NCBI RefSeq assembly: GCF_016820245.1
Contig: NZ_JAFCAR010000002.1
Location: 106,526 to 170,525, forward strand
DNA length: 64,000 nt
Direction: 5' to 3'
Source of the DNA: Jannaschia sp. Os4
Lineage (GTDB): Bacteria > Pseudomonadota > Alphaproteobacteria > Rhodobacterales > Rhodobacteraceae
The first letter of the stretch is position 1, and each line of letters opens with the position of its first letter. Position numbers and translations under genes: made by a program. This document shows positions 1 through 7,575 of this stretch, piece by piece. The notes below the pieces were generated by a model, which was not told the DNA's origin, searched no databases, and worked only from the letters and a program-made list of their open reading frames with translations.

Positions 1-171
1 GCCGGAGTTCAGCGCGTTCGACAGCGCGAAGTCCACGATCCGCGTCTTGCCGCCGAAGTGGACCGCGGGTTTCGCCCGCCGGTCCGTCATCTCCTTAAGC
101 CGGGAGCCCCGCCCCCCCGCCAGCACGAACGCCATCGTGCGCCCCATCATCCGCTGGGATGGTCCTGACAT
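1..171 (-). CDS. glgC: Glucose-1-phosphate adenylyltransferase, N-terminal part (cut by window edge)
   Basis: Only the first 57 codons are present; the gene continues beyond the left edge. The enzyme makes ADP-glucose from glucose-1-phosphate and ATP, the committed step of bacterial glycogen synthesis in the cytosol. The visible N-terminus has the nucleotidyltransferase signature [20 protein letters not shown] followed by P-A-V-x-F-G-G and the R-I-V-D-F-A-L-S-N segment typical of GlgC. The start ATG at 171 is preceded by a strong Shine-Dalgarno sequence, GGAGGAG, 6 bases upstream. It lies on the same strand as glgB and glgP, but a methyltransferase/endonuclease pair separates it from glgB, so it may depend on its own promoter in 172-385 or on read-through. 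Family assignment is secure. Confidence 0.9.
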   Translation of the reverse strand, partial: MSGPSQRMMGRTMAFVLAGGRGSRLKEMTDRRAKPAVHFGGKTRIVDFALSNALNSG

Positions 172-302
172 GGTCGTCTCCTCCTCCGTCCGCGTCATGT
201 GGGGCACAACTCGGGAGGTGGCGCAACGTTCATGGGGGGTGGGGGATGTTGCGGAAGGGTTTGGACGTCGGGGCGATTGCGTTCCGATCCGTCCATCCCA
301 AC

Positions 303-331
303 CCACGCAAGACGCGTGGATGGTGCCATCC
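303..331 (-). terminator. Two adjacent stem-loops downstream of the endonuclease gene
   Basis: CCACGC/GCGTGG with a 5-base loop (303-319) and GGATGG/CCATCC with a 2-base loop (318-331) overlap by two bases, so only one can form fully at a time. They lie between the endonuclease stop (386) and the glgC start (171). No U-run follows. They could terminate or process the endonuclease transcript, or sit in the glgC leader. Nothing else recognisable is seen in 172-385. Confidence 0.3.
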
Positions 332-385
332 CGTCGTCCCGCTGGGCTGCGCCGCAGCGACGCGCGGCCTTTTGGCTCTGAAATA

Positions 386-1117
386 CTACAGCTTCCCCAA
401 CTGCCCGCCCTCGTAGAGGTAGAAGTCCGGATTCCGCACAGCGACGATTTCGATCAACTGGTCGATGACCTGCTCCATCGGAACCTGGTTATCTTTGTCG
501 CCGACGGCGAACGCTCTGAGGCTGGAATGGGCGGCGCCGGCGTCGAGGAGCAGTAGGAAGAACCGCTCGAATTGTTCGTCGCGCCCAGCCGGGTCGTCCC
601 GCCCGGCGAAGAGCTTGAGCCGTAGATGGGCATTCTCGAAGGTCGAACGACGCTGCGCGGTGTGGTCGGTCTCAGCGTCCTTGTCGAGAAACAGGAGCCC
701 TGCGAGGACCGAGTAGGGGAACCGCCGGTGGAGGGTCACAGCCTCGATCAGCATGTCGCCACGACGGTTCGTTAGGTTCTTCTGAAAGTTTCCCGACTTC
801 TTGTCCCGGAAGTTGATGGTTTTTACCGAGATGCCCAGAAGCAACCCGGACTCCTCGGTGGCCCAGGTGACATCCACCTTCTTGGCACCGATCCCCCCGG
901 CCATGCGCCGCTCGGCTCCTGAATCGCCTATAACGCCTGGCGGAGCGGGTCGCGCACCAGCAAGCCCTCTCTGACGAAGCTCCTCTGCGATCGCAGCAGC
1001 CACCGCCTCGGAGATACGCTCGCTGTAGCGCTTCTTGATGGATGCCTGGGCCGTATCGTCAGGCTTATCTCCGACTGACCTAAGGGCCTGGTCGAGAAGG
1101 TCGTCAATTCGCGCCAC
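386..1117 (-). CDS. Putative type II restriction endonuclease (PD-(D/E)XK-like)
   Basis: A 243-residue protein encoded directly after a DNA methyltransferase gene. I do not recognise a named family. With the GTG start, residues 79-104 read K-K-V-D-V-T-W, an acidic turn, then G-I-S-V-K-T-I: an Asp82 and a Ser-x-Lys99 spaced as in PD-(D/E)XK nuclease cores, where the middle acidic residue is often replaced. The N-terminal 50 residues look helical. The GTG at 1117 overlaps the methyltransferase stop by 14 bases and has GAGGG upstream, suggesting translational coupling; an in-frame ATG at 1189 would give 267 residues but a long overlap. Lower G+C and codon choice unlike the neighbours (a methyltransferase stretch, 1681-1740, counts 35 of 60 G+C) suggest acquisition together with the methyltransferase. 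Restriction activity is inferred from position and the weak motif only. Confidence 0.6.
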   Translation of the reverse strand: MARIDDLLDQALRSVGDKPDDTAQASIKKRYSERISEAVAAAIAEELRQRGLAGARPAPPGVIGDSGAERRMAGGIGAKKVDVTWATEESGLLLGISVKTINFRDKKSGNFQKNLTNRRGDMLIEAVTLHRRFPYSVLAGLLFLDKDAETDHTAQRRSTFENAHLRLKLFAGRDDPAGRDEQFERFFLLLLDAGAAHSSLRAFAVGDKDNQVPMEQVIDQLIEIVAVRNPDFYLYEGGQLGKL

Positions 1118-2729
1118 GGCCTGCCCTCGTTCGCCGCCGCTGGAACTGAACTTCACGCGCAGCCCGCAAGCCTTCGAGGTCGGACGCATCGGCTTGCGGG
1201 AATAGGATGGGATCGATCAGCCGCGTGGCGGCATCGATGTCGTTCTGCCTCAAGCATGTGCCAAGCTGAGGGGCGACAGCCTCCAGCTTCGTAAGGTTTG
1301 CTTCGATTGCGGCCAGCGAAGGAACCGGCAAAGTATCGGCTTCGCGGGGTTCCAGCTTCAGAAGACCTCCGCCGTAGGCTCGCCCGACCATTTCGGCTCC
1401 GAGGAGCGTCACGCTGTTCAGGCAGGCAAGGGGAAGCAAGGACATTCCAACATCCCGCCGATCATCCTGTAGCTTCACGCCATAGATGGAGTTGAGGATT
1501 TGGGCCTTCGCCTCGTTCGCAACGAGGCGTGGACGGTCATGATTCATGTAGGTTAGGAAAAGGTCGGGTACGTCCACTAAAGGAACGCGCCACCACGGCG
1601 CGCGCATCCTGGCCTTGTAGCCCTTGGAAACCCCGGCCGCTTCTCCCTGCGCGACATAGGCACGGGAGGCGTCCGAAAGATATTCATCGGAGGGTCTGAA
1701 CAGATACGTCGCGCCGCCTTGTTTCGTAGCCGCTCGCCACGATGCGTCGCTGAAGACAAGACCCCGCAGATGCCGGGCGCCGGGAGGCGAGATGCGAACT
1801 AGGTCGGAGCAGGGAATGCCGTGCTCCACGACATCTGCCTCCTTCAGACTGAAGAACCGATTATTCCCGGTGACAGCCCCGAGATACGTTCGGCCCCAGG
1901 CAGCAAGATCCTCACAGTTCGCGTCCTGAAGTTGCCGATAAATGGCGAAGGCATCGCTCGCCACGAGAGCAGGCGTCCATTTGGCGCCATCGTCGGGGCT
2001 GTAGGCTGTCCAGGCGGCGGCGTCGGTCAGAAGCGTCTCGGCGTTCCGCGTCTGGTGTAGTTCGAAGCAACTTGCACCACCCGTTCCTTCGGCCAAGAGC
2101 AAGACGACGTCTTCGAGGACTCCTGGGAAAAGGCGCTCCTCGAAGGCGACGAGCTTCAGGGAGGCGAACCGGCGCAAAAGAAAGCGCCTGACCTCGGCGG
2201 CGTAAGACACGCTCAACAGCTCCGCAGGAAGAACCAGTGCGAGGCGTCCTTGCGCAGTGAGATGCTGGGCCGCCTTCACGACGAAGGCGGCCCAAGAGCT
2301 GGACAATCCAGAGAGTCGGACGCCCTGAGCCAAGGCAGCCTCCAGGCTACGGGCGCGGGCGGGACCGGAAAAGTCCTGATACCGGACGAAGGGGGGATTC
2401 CCCAGGATCACGTCAAACACACGCTCGGGCTCATGCTCGAAGAAGTCCCCGACGTGGATGTCGGCAGCCTCACCGGCGTCCTCGAGGATCGTCCTAGCAG
2501 TAGCAGCGGAGGCTTCATGCAACTCGACGCCGTGCAAGCGGCAGGCCCCACCCTCTGACCCGACCTGCGACAAACGGCGGGCAGCCGCAGACAGAAAAAC
2601 GGCCTCACCGCAGGACGGCTCCAGCACATGGTCGCTCTCGGATCGAATGGCCCAATCCGCGAGGTACTGCGCGATGGCAGGCGGCGTGAAGAAGGCACCG
2701 CGCGCCTTCTGATCGGGGGTTCCCGCCAT
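1104..2729 (-). CDS. N6-adenine DNA methyltransferase (class I SAM-dependent, NPPF type)
   Basis: Expected to methylate adenine in a specific DNA sequence, protecting host DNA from a partner nuclease. From the ATG at 2729 (541 residues) the order is GAFFTPPAIAQYL (11-23, motif X/helix alpha-Z), the SAM loop LEPSCGEAVF (36-45, motif I), and catalytic NPPF at 111-114 (motif IV of gamma-type N6 methyltransferases). The long C-terminal half (about 230-541) is probably the target-recognition part, and the length suits a stand-alone methyltransferase more than a fused type IIG enzyme. The start at 2729 has GGAG 9 bases upstream; an ATG at 2795 would add 22 residues but lacks a ribosome site. The next gene overlaps its end and is probably the cognate nuclease. 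Base composition is lower in G+C than the flanking glycogen genes, a sign of transfer. Recognition sequence unknown. Confidence 0.85.
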   Translation of the reverse strand: MAGTPDQKARGAFFTPPAIAQYLADWAIRSESDHVLEPSCGEAVFLSAAARRLSQVGSEGGACRLHGVELHEASAATARTILEDAGEAADIHVGDFFEHEPERVFDVILGNPPFVRYQDFSGPARARSLEAALAQGVRLSGLSSSWAAFVVKAAQHLTAQGRLALVLPAELLSVSYAAEVRRFLLRRFASLKLVAFEERLFPGVLEDVVLLLAEGTGGASCFELHQTRNAETLLTDAAAWTAYSPDDGAKWTPALVASDAFAIYRQLQDANCEDLAAWGRTYLGAVTGNNRFFSLKEADVVEHGIPCSDLVRISPPGARHLRGLVFSDASWRAATKQGGATYLFRPSDEYLSDASRAYVAQGEAAGVSKGYKARMRAPWWRVPLVDVPDLFLTYMNHDRPRLVANEAKAQILNSIYGVKLQDDRRDVGMSLLPLACLNSVTLLGAEMVGRAYGGGLLKLEPREADTLPVPSLAAIEANLTKLEAVAPQLGTCLRQNDIDAATRLIDPILFPQADASDLEGLRAAREVQFQRRRTRAGRGAN

Positions 2730-2795
2730 GCTGATCGTCTCCACCCATACGTTCCGAACGCGCCGCTTCGGAAGGGCAGCACTTTCCGTGAACAT

Positions 2796-2811
2796 TAGGT
2801 GAAGATACCTA
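2796..2811. promoter_or_regulatory. Inverted repeat TAGGT-N6-ACCTA upstream of the methyltransferase gene
   Basis: Perfect 5-base arms (TAGGT, ACCTA) around GAAGAT, directly beside the upstream ATG at 2795 and 67 bases from the preferred start at 2729. Position and symmetry fit an operator for autoregulation of the methyltransferase/endonuclease pair, as controller or methyltransferase binding sites do in other type II systems. No controller gene is seen, so this is speculative. Confidence 0.3.
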
Positions 2812-2858
2812 GGATGTCTCGGGTCATCTCACGCCTTGGGTTCAGATGAATGTACACG

Positions 2859-5042
2859 TCACTCCCCCACCGGCATCAGCATCACCGTTGACAGCGGCGG
2901 CAGCGTCAGCACGGCGTGGGCGGGTTGCGCGTGGCGGCCCTCCCCGACCGCCTCCACGCGTCCCATGTTGCCCCGGTTGCCGCCTCCGTAGAGGTCGGCG
3001 TCGGTGTTCATCACCTCGCGCCACGCGCCGCCCTGCGGCAGCCCGAGGGCGTAGCCGGTCCGCTCCACCGGGGTCATGTTGCAGACCACCACCACCGGCG
3101 GGTCGCCCTCGGCGCCGCGCCGGACCCAAGCGAAGACGCTGTTGGCCGTGTCGTCCCCCACGATCCAGTCGAAGCCCTCCGCCTCGCAGTCCCTGACGTG
3201 CAGCGACGGCGTCCCGCGGTAGAGTGTGTTGAGGTCCCGCACGAGCCGCTTCAGCCCCCCGTGCAGCGGGTCGTCCAGCGCGCCCCAGTCCAGCTCCGCG
3301 TCGTGGTCCCACTCGGCCCACTGCCCGAACTCCTGCCCCATGAAGAGCAGCTTCTTCCCCGGATGCCCCCACATGAACCCGAAGTAGGCCCGCAGGTTGG
3401 CGAACTTCTCCCACCGCTCGCCGGGCATCTTGCGGATCATCGACCCCTTCCCGTGCACCACCTCGTCATGGCTGATCGGCAGGATGAAGTTCTCGCTGAA
3501 GGCGTAGTGCAGGCCGAAGGTCATCTGGTGGTGGTGGTGCCGCCGGTGGATCGGCTCGCGCGACATGTAGTCGAGGGTGTCGTTCATCCACCCCATGTTC
3601 CACTTGTAGCCGAAGCCCAGCCCGCCCGCGTCCACGCGGCCGGAGACCTGCGGATAGGACGTCGACTCCTCGGCCACCGTCATGATGCCCGGCACCTCGC
3701 CATAGGCCATGACGTTGGTGCCCTGCAGGAAGCCGATCGCCTCGTAGTTCTCGCGCCCGCCGTCCTTGTTGGGGATCCACTCCCCCTCCTGGCGGGAGTA
3801 GTCGCGGTAGAGCATCGAGGCCACGGCATCCACGCGCAGCCCGTCGAGGTGATACTCCTCCAGCCAGTAGAGCGCGTTGGCCTGCAGGTAGTTGCGCACC
3901 TCCGCGCGCCCGTAGTTGTAGATCAGGGTGTTCCAGTCCTGGTGGAACCCCTCCTTCGGGTCCGCGTGCTCGTAGAGATGCGTCCCGTCGAACAGCGCCA
4001 GGCCGTGCGGGTCGGTCGGGAAGTGCCCCGGCACCCAGTCGAGCAGCAGGCCGATCCCCCGCGCATGCGCCGCCTCGACGAAGGCGCGCAGCTCGTTCGG
4101 CGTCCCGTAGCGGATGGTCGGCGCATAGAGGCCCACGGGCTGGTAGCCCCACGACCCGTCGAAGGGATACTCGCTGATGGGCATCAGCTCGATATGGGTG
4201 AAGCCCATGTCGGCCACGTAGTCCACGAGGTCCGAGGCCGCCTCGAGGTAGGACATCCGCCGCCCGTAGGGCCGCCGCCACGATCCAAGATGCACCTCGT
4301 AGACGCTGATCGGCGCGGTCCGGGCCTGCCGGTCGGCCCGCACGCCCATCCAGTCGCCGTCGGCCCAGTCGTGCCCCGACAGGTCGCGCACCACCGACGC
4401 CTGCTCCGGCGGATGCTCCGCCCCGAAGCCCACGGGGTCCGCCTTCAGCGGCTGCGCCGTGCCGTCCGGGCCGGTGATCGCGTACTTGTAGAACGTGCCC
4501 TCGCCCACGCCGGGGACGAACACCTCCCACACGCCGGTCACGCCCCGCCGCCGCATCCCGCCGCGCCGCGGATCCCACAGGTTCCAGCCGCCCACCACGG
4601 CCACGCGCCGCGCGCTGGGCGCCCAGACGGCGAAGCGCGTGCCTTGGACGCCCTCGTGCTCCATCGGCTTCGCGCCCAGCACGTGCCACAACCGCCGGTG
4701 CGACCCCTCCGAGATGAGGTACTCGTCGACCTCGCCCAGCACGGGGCCGAAGCGGAACGGGTCGTCCGCCTCCCACGCCGCGTCGCCGTTCGTGCCGGCC
4801 AAGCGGTAGTCGCGCGACGGCACTGGCCCCCTGAACACCCCGTCGCCCTGCGGCGCCAGCGGATGATCCGCGCCGTCGATACGCGCCGCGAGCGCGGTCG
4901 CGCCGGGGTCGAAGGCGGTGACGTGGAGGATGCCGTCGATCTCGTGCGGGCCGAGGATGGCGAAGGGGTCGTCGTGCGTGCCCTCGACGATCCGCGCGGC
5001 CGCTTCGGAGGGGACGGGCGGAACGGGGGCGTCGGCTGTCAT
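2859..5042 (-). CDS. glgB: 1,4-alpha-glucan branching enzyme
   Basis: Cuts alpha-1,4 chains and reattaches them by alpha-1,6 links, making branch points in glycogen. An N-terminal beta-sandwich/CBM48 region (about 1-230) precedes a GH13 barrel with PISEYPFDGSWGYQP (288-302), GLRVDAV with nucleophile Asp405, AEES with acid/base Glu458, and PISHDEVVHG with His525/Asp526. With the ATG at 5042 (727 residues) these coincide with the Asp405, Glu458 and Asp526 of the E. coli enzyme, which supports this start over the ATG at 5069; neither has a clear ribosome site. It follows glgP on the same strand after 91 bases holding a stem-loop. The glgC gene that normally follows is displaced by the methyltransferase/endonuclease pair. 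Confidence 0.96.
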   Translation of the reverse strand: MTADAPVPPVPSEAAARIVEGTHDDPFAILGPHEIDGILHVTAFDPGATALAARIDGADHPLAPQGDGVFRGPVPSRDYRLAGTNGDAAWEADDPFRFGPVLGEVDEYLISEGSHRRLWHVLGAKPMEHEGVQGTRFAVWAPSARRVAVVGGWNLWDPRRGGMRRRGVTGVWEVFVPGVGEGTFYKYAITGPDGTAQPLKADPVGFGAEHPPEQASVVRDLSGHDWADGDWMGVRADRQARTAPISVYEVHLGSWRRPYGRRMSYLEAASDLVDYVADMGFTHIELMPISEYPFDGSWGYQPVGLYAPTIRYGTPNELRAFVEAAHARGIGLLLDWVPGHFPTDPHGLALFDGTHLYEHADPKEGFHQDWNTLIYNYGRAEVRNYLQANALYWLEEYHLDGLRVDAVASMLYRDYSRQEGEWIPNKDGGRENYEAIGFLQGTNVMAYGEVPGIMTVAEESTSYPQVSGRVDAGGLGFGYKWNMGWMNDTLDYMSREPIHRRHHHHQMTFGLHYAFSENFILPISHDEVVHGKGSMIRKMPGERWEKFANLRAYFGFMWGHPGKKLLFMGQEFGQWAEWDHDAELDWGALDDPLHGGLKRLVRDLNTLYRGTPSLHVRDCEAEGFDWIVGDDTANSVFAWVRRGAEGDPPVVVVCNMTPVERTGYALGLPQGGAWREVMNTDADLYGGGNRGNMGRVEAVGEGRHAQPAHAVLTLPPLSTVMLMPVGE

Positions 5043-5106
5043 GTCGGGCGCTATCGGCGGTGGCGGCATCCCGAGTCAACAACGGGGTGCGACACTCCGT
5101 TCCCCC

Positions 5107-5132
5107 GCCCCCGGGACGATGCGTCCGGGGGC
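5107..5132 (-). terminator. Stem-loop between glgP and glgB
   Basis: GCCCCCG and CGGGGGC arms extended by GACG/CGTC around an ATG loop, with one bulged base, immediately after the glgP stop codon (5134). No U-run follows. It is more likely a partial terminator or an RNA-stabilising structure within the glgP-glgB transcript than a full stop. Confidence 0.35.
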
Positions 5133-5133
5133 G

Positions 5134-7467
5134 TCACCCGATCGCCTCGATCCCCCAGATATCGGCCATGTAGCCCCGGATCGTCCGGTCCGACGAGAAC
5201 CAGCCCGACCGCGCCACGTTGCGCGCCGCCATCCCGGTCCAGCCGTCCCCCGCGAAGGCCTCGTCCGCCGCCCGCTGCGCCCGCCAGTAGTCCGCGAAGT
5301 CCGACGCCACGAGGAAGTAGTCCGGCCCCGCCACGTTGTCCGCGATCCAGCCGTGCCCGTCGCCGAACGCCCCCGAGCGCACGGCGTCCAGCGCGCGGGC
5401 CAGCCGGGGCTCGTCGGCGATGGCCTTCGCCGCGTGGTGGTCGACGGCGCGCCGCGCGTCCACCTCGTCGGCCTTCAGCCCGAACAGGAAGAAGTTCTCC
5501 GCGCCCACGTGCTCCCGGATCTCGACGTTGGCGCCGTCCAGCGTCCCCACCGTCACCGCGCCGTTGAGCGCGAACTTCATGTTGCCGGTGCCCGACGCCT
5601 CCTTTCCGGCGGTGCTGATCTGCTCGGACAGGTCGGCGGCGGGGATCAGGCGCTCGGCCAGCGTCACGTTGTAGTTGGGCGGATAGACCACCTGCAGCAG
5701 GTCGCGCGTCACCGGGTCCGCGTTGATGACCCTAGCGGCGTCGTTGATCAGCCGGATGATCCCCTTGGCGAAGTGGTAGCCCGGCGCCGCCTTGCCCCCG
5801 AACACCTTCACCCGCGGCGTCCAGCCCGCCCCCGGATCGTCGCGCATCGCCTGCCACAGCGCGACCGTCTCCAGCAGGTTGAGGTGCTGGCGCTTGTACT
5901 CGTGGATGCGCTTGATCTGGACGTCGATCATCGCCGCCGGGTCGATCCGCACGCCCGTCCCCGCCAGCCACGCGGCGAGGTCGGCCTTGTTCGCCCGCTT
6001 CACCGCGTCGAACCGCTCGAGGAAGCCCGCGTCGTCCACCGGGAGGTCCGCGAGGCGTTCGAGGTCCGCCTGCCAGCCCTCGCCCACCGCCTCGGTCAGC
6101 AGCGCGGCGAGGCGTGGGTTGCATCCTTGGATCCACCGGCGCGGCGTGACCCCGTTCGTCTGGTTCACGATCCGGTCCGGGTGCAGCCGGTGCAGTTCGG
6201 CGAAGACGGACCTGGTCATCAGGTCCGAGTGCAGCGCCGACACCCCGTTCACCTTGTGCGCCATCACGAAGGCCAGCGGCCCCATGCCCACTTGCCCGTG
6301 CTCGCGGATGGCGACCTTGCGGTCCGGCGCCCGCGCCGCATGCCACTCGTCGATCATCGCGATGATCTCGGCATGGCGCGGCAGCAGGTGCGCCATCAGC
6401 CCCTCGGACCACCGCTCCAGCGCCTCGGGCAGCAGGGTGTGGTTCGTGTAGGCGAGGCAGCGGCGCGCCACGTCCACCGCCTCCTCGAAGGACAGCCCCC
6501 GCTCGTCGTGCAGCAGGCGGACCAGTTCCGGCCCCGCGATGGCCGGGTGCGTGTCGTTGAGCTGGACCGCCACGCGGTCGGGCAGGTCCTCGGTCGCGAT
6601 CCCGTCGGTCAGGTCCGCGAGCGCGGCGGCGGTGAAGAAGTATTCCTGCCGCAGGCGCAGCTCCTCGCCCGCCGGGTTGTTGTCGTCCGGGTAGAGCACC
6701 CGCCCGATGGCCCGCGCCGCCATCTCGCCCGACTGCGCGCCGACGTGGTCGCCGCCGTTGAACCGCCCGAGGTCGAACGGATCGACCGCGCGCGGCTGCC
6801 ACAGGCGCAGCACCGCGGCGTGCTGGCCGCCCCAGCCCGGCACCACGAGGTCGTGCGGCTCGGCCTCCAGCACCTCGGCGGGGCGCCAGCGCGCGCGGTC
6901 CCCGTGCTCGACATGGCCCCCAAAGCCCACCATGCGCCGCGCGGCGGGCTGCTCGACGGCCCAGACCGGGCGGCGGCGCAGCCAGTCCTCCGGCTCCTCC
7001 ACCTGGTGCCCGTCCTCGAAGCGCTGCCGGAACAACCCGTGCTCGTAGAGGATGCCGTGCCCCATCGCGGGCGCCCCGATGGTCGCCAGCGACTCGAGGA
7101 AGCACGCCGCCAGCCGCCCCAGCCCGCCATTGCCCAGCGCCGGGTCCGGCTCCTCGTGGAACACCGCGTCGGGCGCGAAGCCCAAGGCCTCGATCTGCGC
7201 GCGCGCGTCGTCCAGCAGCCCGAGGTTCGACAGCCCGTCCTCCAGCACCCGGCCCACGAGGAACTCCATCGACAGGTAATGCACCCGCTTCATCGTCCCC
7301 GCCGCGTCGTCCGTCGCCAGCCGCAGCGCCGCCAGCCGGTCGTTCAGCGCCAGCGACAGCGCCACCCGCACGTCGTCCGGCGAGGCCGTCGCGGGCGTGG
7401 CGTGGACGCGGGCGAGCGCCGCATGGAGGTCGAGCGGGGCCGTCGTCACGGGGGCATGGGCGTTCAT
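5134..7467 (-). CDS. glgP: Glycogen/maltodextrin phosphorylase
   Basis: Releases glucose-1-phosphate from the non-reducing ends of glycogen or maltodextrins using phosphate and pyridoxal phosphate, in the cytosol. The 777-residue protein begins with the family N-terminus V-H-Y-L-S-M-E-F-L-x-G-R, and ends with the PLP site EASGTGNMKFALNG, where Lys631 is the cofactor lysine, followed by the D-G-A-N-V-E-I segment. Length is slightly below the usual 790-840, mostly at the N-terminus. It lies between the alpha-glucosidase and glgB on one strand, a standard glycogen-turnover order. The ATG at 7467 has no strong Shine-Dalgarno sequence. Family assignment is secure; preference for glycogen or maltodextrin cannot be read here. 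Confidence 0.96.
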   Translation of the reverse strand: MNAHAPVTTAPLDLHAALARVHATPATASPDDVRVALSLALNDRLAALRLATDDAAGTMKRVHYLSMEFLVGRVLEDGLSNLGLLDDARAQIEALGFAPDAVFHEEPDPALGNGGLGRLAACFLESLATIGAPAMGHGILYEHGLFRQRFEDGHQVEEPEDWLRRRPVWAVEQPAARRMVGFGGHVEHGDRARWRPAEVLEAEPHDLVVPGWGGQHAAVLRLWQPRAVDPFDLGRFNGGDHVGAQSGEMAARAIGRVLYPDDNNPAGEELRLRQEYFFTAAALADLTDGIATEDLPDRVAVQLNDTHPAIAGPELVRLLHDERGLSFEEAVDVARRCLAYTNHTLLPEALERWSEGLMAHLLPRHAEIIAMIDEWHAARAPDRKVAIREHGQVGMGPLAFVMAHKVNGVSALHSDLMTRSVFAELHRLHPDRIVNQTNGVTPRRWIQGCNPRLAALLTEAVGEGWQADLERLADLPVDDAGFLERFDAVKRANKADLAAWLAGTGVRIDPAAMIDVQIKRIHEYKRQHLNLLETVALWQAMRDDPGAGWTPRVKVFGGKAAPGYHFAKGIIRLINDAARVINADPVTRDLLQVVYPPNYNVTLAERLIPAADLSEQISTAGKEASGTGNMKFALNGAVTVGTLDGANVEIREHVGAENFFLFGLKADEVDARRAVDHHAAKAIADEPRLARALDAVRSGAFGDGHGWIADNVAGPDYFLVASDFADYWRAQRAADEAFAGDGWTGMAARNVARSGWFSSDRTIRGYMADIWGIEAIG

Positions 7468-7575
7468 CGGGCAGGTCCAGCGAAGGGGGGTCGGATTGCG
7501 CTAACGGGCGGCGGCGCGGGGCGGAAGGGCCAAGCGACGGGAGCGGCGGGTTTCCCCGACCCCGTCGCATCGACG

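Noticed and set aside
47..556. Plus-strand open frames at the left end
   Set aside because: They run antisense through glgC and the endonuclease gene and lack ribosome sites and any domain.
386..2729. Methyltransferase/nuclease region as part of a larger defence island or transposon
   Set aside because: Only two genes, no transposase, no terminal repeats and typical glycogen genes directly on both sides.
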